The notes beneath the pieces are model-generated. The model made no database searches. It saw nothing but the letters and a program-made list of their open reading frames with translations, and was not told where the DNA came from. DNA of 9,634 nucleotides, from assembly GCA_900542675.1 (NCBI GenBank), contig UQOT01000075.1, forward strand, positions 1-9,634, read 5' to 3'. The DNA comes from an uncultured Eubacteriales bacterium. Its GTDB lineage: Bacteria; Bacillota; Clostridia; Monoglobales; Monoglobaceae. Positions 7,585 through 9,634 of this stretch are shown piece by piece; within the stretch, counting starts at the first letter, position 1; each line of letters opens with the position of its first letter. A program made the position numbers and the translations under genes.

Positions 7585-7590
7585 TCCTCC
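7585..7590 (-). promoter_or_regulatory. Shine-Dalgarno sequence deciding the murG start
   Basis: GGAGGA on the minus strand lies 6 nt before the ATG at 7578. The end of element C (7595) is only 4 nt upstream of it, so the repeat abuts the ribosome binding site without destroying it. Confidence 0.8.
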
Positions 7591-7594
7591 GAAT

Positions 7595-7778
7595 GTAGGG
7601 AACGACCTGTGTGACGTTCCGTAGGTCGTACGCGCCCGCATTTGCGTATCATCTTCGCCGCGCCCGCAGGCATCCCAACAGGGGAGCCTTGCGGGCGGAT
7701 AATGTCCGCCCATACGGTTTGTGTCCGCACGTTCGCGGGCAGGTTATGTGCGCAAATTATCCCCCGCGTAATCCCTAC
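7595..7778. repeat. Intergenic hairpin-rich repeat, element C, between ftsW and murG
   Basis: This 184-bp block fills almost the whole gap between ftsW and murG. It is bounded by GTAGGGA (7595-7601) and TCCCTAC (7772-7778), the same ends as element A. One hairpin pairs GGAACG (7599-7604) with CGTTCC (7615-7620), and a competing pairing joins ACGACCT with AGGTCGT (7623-7629). Another pairs CGCCCGCA (7661-7668) with TGCGGGCG (7690-7697). A third pairs GGGCGGA (7693-7699) with TCCGCCC (7705-7711). The left 37 bases match element B at 35 positions. The ftsW stop codon lies inside the right terminal repeat. Short frames through it in both directions show no protein-family signal. It is probably a non-autonomous mobile or REP-like element; no transposase is in the window. 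Confidence 0.68.
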
Positions 7779-9067
7779 GTTGCTAATCGCTGTTTTGAGA
7801 CGTTCAGTACGAGTCCGATTTCGGCGAGGGTGAATGTCATTGCGGTACCGCCGTAGCTGAAAAACGGCAGCGGCATACCGGTTACCGGGAGCGTCGCAGT
7901 TACAACGCCTATGTTTATTATCGCCTGAATTCCGATAATCGCGATAACGCCTATAACTATAACTCTGCCCATCATATCGGGCGCTTTATATGCAATTTTT
8001 ATTCCGCGGTATACAAGATACGCAAAGAGCGCAATTACGATTATTGCGCCGACCCAGCCGAGCTCCTCGGCAATAACCGAAAATATAAAGTCGTTGTGCG
8101 GCTCGGGGAGCGACATATATTTTTGTCTGCTCTTGCCAAAGCCTACGCCGAAAATTCCGCCCGAGCCGATGGCATACAATGACTGAACTATCTGCCAGCC
8201 CGCGCCCTGCTTGTCGGCAAACGGGTCTAAGAAAGAGAAAATTCGCTTAAGTCTGTACGGCTCTATCGCGATAAGCAATACGCCCAAAGCCGCAACGCCG
8301 CCGCCGATACCCACAAAATGCTTTATCTTTCCGCCCGCCGCGAACATCATCGCAAGCGTTGTAAACAGCACCAGAATTGTCGCGCTAAAGTGCGGCTCCA
8401 GCATAAGCAGCACCGCGACTACGGCGACTATGCCGAGACACGGGCAAAAGCCGCGGAAGAACTTGTCGAGATACTTCTTATTCCTGTTTAAGTAAAACGC
8501 GACAAAAAGTATCATTGTAAACTTCATAAGCTCGGACGGCTGAAAACCGAAAAGCCATCTTGTCGCGCCGTTCGTGGTTGTGCCGAGCCCCGGAACCAAA
8601 ACCAAAACGAGCAATATAATTCCCAATCCGTAAAGAAACGGAGAAAATCCAACTAAGATATGGTAATTAATTTTTGTACAAAAGAACATAGCGATAAAGC
8701 CCATAATGATACCCATTATCTGGCTTTTCACAAACCTCAGGCTGTCGCCCGTTGTCGCATACGCGCGCGAGCTGCTTGCGCTGTAAAGCATAACAAGCCC
8801 GAACGCAACAAGGATAAGCGTTACGAACAAAAATTGATAATCAAACGGGGCGCGCTTCATCTTAACCCCGCCCCAGCTTAAAACATTTCTCGCGCTGTGC
8901 CTTATATGTCTGCGAACCGGTATTTCGTTTTCGTAATAGGCGTTATTCTCCGCCCTGTTCTCGTGTGTGATGCTTCGGTACTCCGGTTTAACGCGCGGCG
9001 GACGCTTAGAGCTTTTATTTTCATCAACTCGCCTTGTGCGTCTTCCGGCTCTGCCTTTAGCTGCCAT
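7775..9067 (-). CDS. ftsW: FtsW, septal peptidoglycan glycosyltransferase (SEDS family)
   Basis: FtsW is the SEDS-family polymerase that joins lipid II into glycan strands at the septum with its partner class B PBP. The protein has 430 residues with about ten membrane segments from residue 76 onward. Family signatures are NGATRWLFGFQPSELMKF (166-183), FLDPFADKQGAGWQ (279-292, Asp281 being the expected catalytic Asp), LPEPHNDFIFSVIAEELG (320-337) and LPVTGMPLPFFSYGGT (393-408). The ATG at 9067 is preceded by AGGAGG at 8 nt (9076-9081). That start gives a 69-residue hydrophilic N-terminus with about 18 Arg/Lys before the usual core, which begins near Met70. SpoVE and RodA are close relatives; the place between mraY and murG favours FtsW (or SpoVE). 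The last codons, Ala-Thr-stop, run into element C. Confidence 0.94.
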   Translation of the reverse strand: MAAKGRAGRRTRRVDENKSSKRPPRVKPEYRSITHENRAENNAYYENEIPVRRHIRHSARNVLSWGGVKMKRAPFDYQFLFVTLILVAFGLVMLYSASSSRAYATTGDSLRFVKSQIMGIIMGFIAMFFCTKINYHILVGFSPFLYGLGIILLVLVLVPGLGTTTNGATRWLFGFQPSELMKFTMILFVAFYLNRNKKYLDKFFRGFCPCLGIVAVVAVLLMLEPHFSATILVLFTTLAMMFAAGGKIKHFVGIGGGVAALGVLLIAIEPYRLKRIFSFLDPFADKQGAGWQIVQSLYAIGSGGIFGVGFGKSRQKYMSLPEPHNDFIFSVIAEELGWVGAIIVIALFAYLVYRGIKIAYKAPDMMGRVIVIGVIAIIGIQAIINIGVVTATLPVTGMPLPFFSYGGTAMTFTLAEIGLVLNVSKQRLAT

Positions 9068-9075
9068 CCGGGTCT

Positions 9076-9081
9076 CCTCCT
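9076..9081 (-). promoter_or_regulatory. Shine-Dalgarno sequence deciding the long ftsW start
   Basis: A perfect AGGAGG on the minus strand lies 8 nt before the ATG at 9067. The internal Met70 candidate has only GGGGCGGGG upstream. This supports the long, basic N-terminus as translated. Confidence 0.75.
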
Positions 9082-9102
9082 CTCACTATGTTAAAGCCGT
9101 AT

Positions 9103-9634
9103 TTACTGCATAAACAGCATAAGCACCGAAAGCGCCGCCGTAACGGCAGTAAATACGCAAACTATCTTAACCTCGCTCCAGCCGCACATCTCAAAGTGGT
9201 GATGTATCGGCGACATCTTAAATATACGCTTTTTCGTCAGCTTATATGACGTAACCTGCATAATAACCGAGAGCGTCTCCATAACATAGACGAAACCTAC
9301 GATTATAAGCGTAATCGGCTGCTTGAGCATAATTGCAAGGCCGCACACCGCGCCGCCCAAAAACAGCGAGCCGGTATCGCCCATAAACACCTTGGCGGGC
9401 TTCCAGTTATAGAACAGAAATCCCGCAAGCGCGCCGATTAACACAGCCGCAAACAACACCATAGCCGGGTTTTTAAACAAAACCGAGGTAACGAGGTAGA
9501 ACGCGGCGACCACAAGCGTGACCGATGTCGCAAGCCCGTCAAGCCCGTCGGTTAGATTAACGCTGTTGACCGCGGCGAGCATTACGACAATAATAAACGG
9601 TATGTAAATCCAACCGAGGTCAATAATCCTGTCG
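9103..9634 (-). CDS. mraY: MraY, phospho-MurNAc-pentapeptide translocase (5' end outside the window)
   Basis: MraY is an integral membrane enzyme that moves phospho-MurNAc-pentapeptide from UDP onto undecaprenyl phosphate to make lipid I. Only the C-terminal 176 residues are present; the frame stays open to the right edge, so the start is outside. The full protein is usually about 320 residues. Counting from the first whole codon, signatures are DLGWIYIPF (5-13), NLTDGLDGLA (26-35), the cytoplasmic-loop motif FMGDTGS (83-89) with a conserved active-site aspartate, and PIHHHFE (142-148), the histidine triad typical of MraY. Several hydrophobic segments lie between them. It is separated from ftsW by 35 nt, so the two are very likely cotranscribed. 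murD, the usual next gene in Firmicutes, is not between them. The alternative, a WecA/TagO relative, is disfavoured by the HHH motif and the context. Confidence 0.97.
   Translation of the reverse strand, partial: DRIIDLGWIYIPFIIVVMLAAVNSVNLTDGLDGLATSVTLVVAAFYLVTSVLFKNPAMVLFAAVLIGALAGFLFYNWKPAKVFMGDTGSLFLGGAVCGLAIMLKQPITLIIVGFVYVMETLSVIMQVTSYKLTKKRIFKMSPIHHHFEMCGWSEVKIVCVFTAVTAALSVLMLFMQ

Noticed and set aside
7579..7713. 45-residue N-terminal extension of murG
   Set aside because: It is encoded by element C, has no family similarity, and a good ribosome binding site sets the start at 7578.
2426..7778. CRISPR array
   Set aside because: The repeats are three dispersed, diverged copies of different length, without regular spacers.
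7611..7856. Small plus-strand open frames over element C and the ftsW 3' end
   Set aside because: They consist of repeat sequence plus antisense ftsW, with no ribosome binding site or protein-family signal noticed.

Overview
The window looks like chromosomal DNA of a low-to-moderate GC Gram-positive bacterium, most likely a member of the class Clostridia. This is an inference from three things. Recombination repair is of the AddA type rather than RecBCD. The lipid glycosyltransferase is of the UgtP/MGDG-synthase type. The cell-wall cluster runs mraY-ftsW-murG-murA-ftsQ(divIB), a Clostridia-like order. No phage, plasmid, CRISPR, tRNA or rRNA sequence was seen.

Layout. Positions 1-2378 (+) hold the C-terminal two thirds of addA, the helicase-nuclease subunit A. 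Positions 2379-2612 are intergenic and contain a hairpin-rich repeat (element A). Positions 2613-3725 (+) encode a GT28-type glycolipid glycosyltransferase. Positions 3726-3847 contain a related repeat (element B) and a terminator where the two transcription units converge. From 3848 to the right edge everything lies on the minus strand, and in transcription order reads mraY (partial), ftsW, element C, murG, murA, ftsQ. This is the central part of a division and cell wall (dcw) cluster.

How the genes work together. MraY makes lipid I at the membrane and MurG adds GlcNAc to give lipid II. FtsW polymerises lipid II at the septum, and FtsQ/DivIB helps assemble the divisome. MurA supplies the first committed precursor step, from UDP-GlcNAc and PEP. 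murD, which commonly sits between mraY and ftsW in Firmicutes, is absent from that place, and no murB or ftsZ is seen in the visible part.

Most of the window is ordinary housekeeping DNA and I do not see a new multi-gene system. The most unusual signals are four. (1) A family of three hairpin-rich repeats with GTAGGGA ends; two of them supply the stop codon of the adjoining gene, both after the same 14-nt junction. (2) A nested inverted repeat at the murG-murA junction would pair the TTG start codon of murA and enclose its G-rich ribosome binding site. (3) FtsQ carries a large acidic insertion and an acidic tail. (4) FtsW has a 69-residue basic N-terminal extension.
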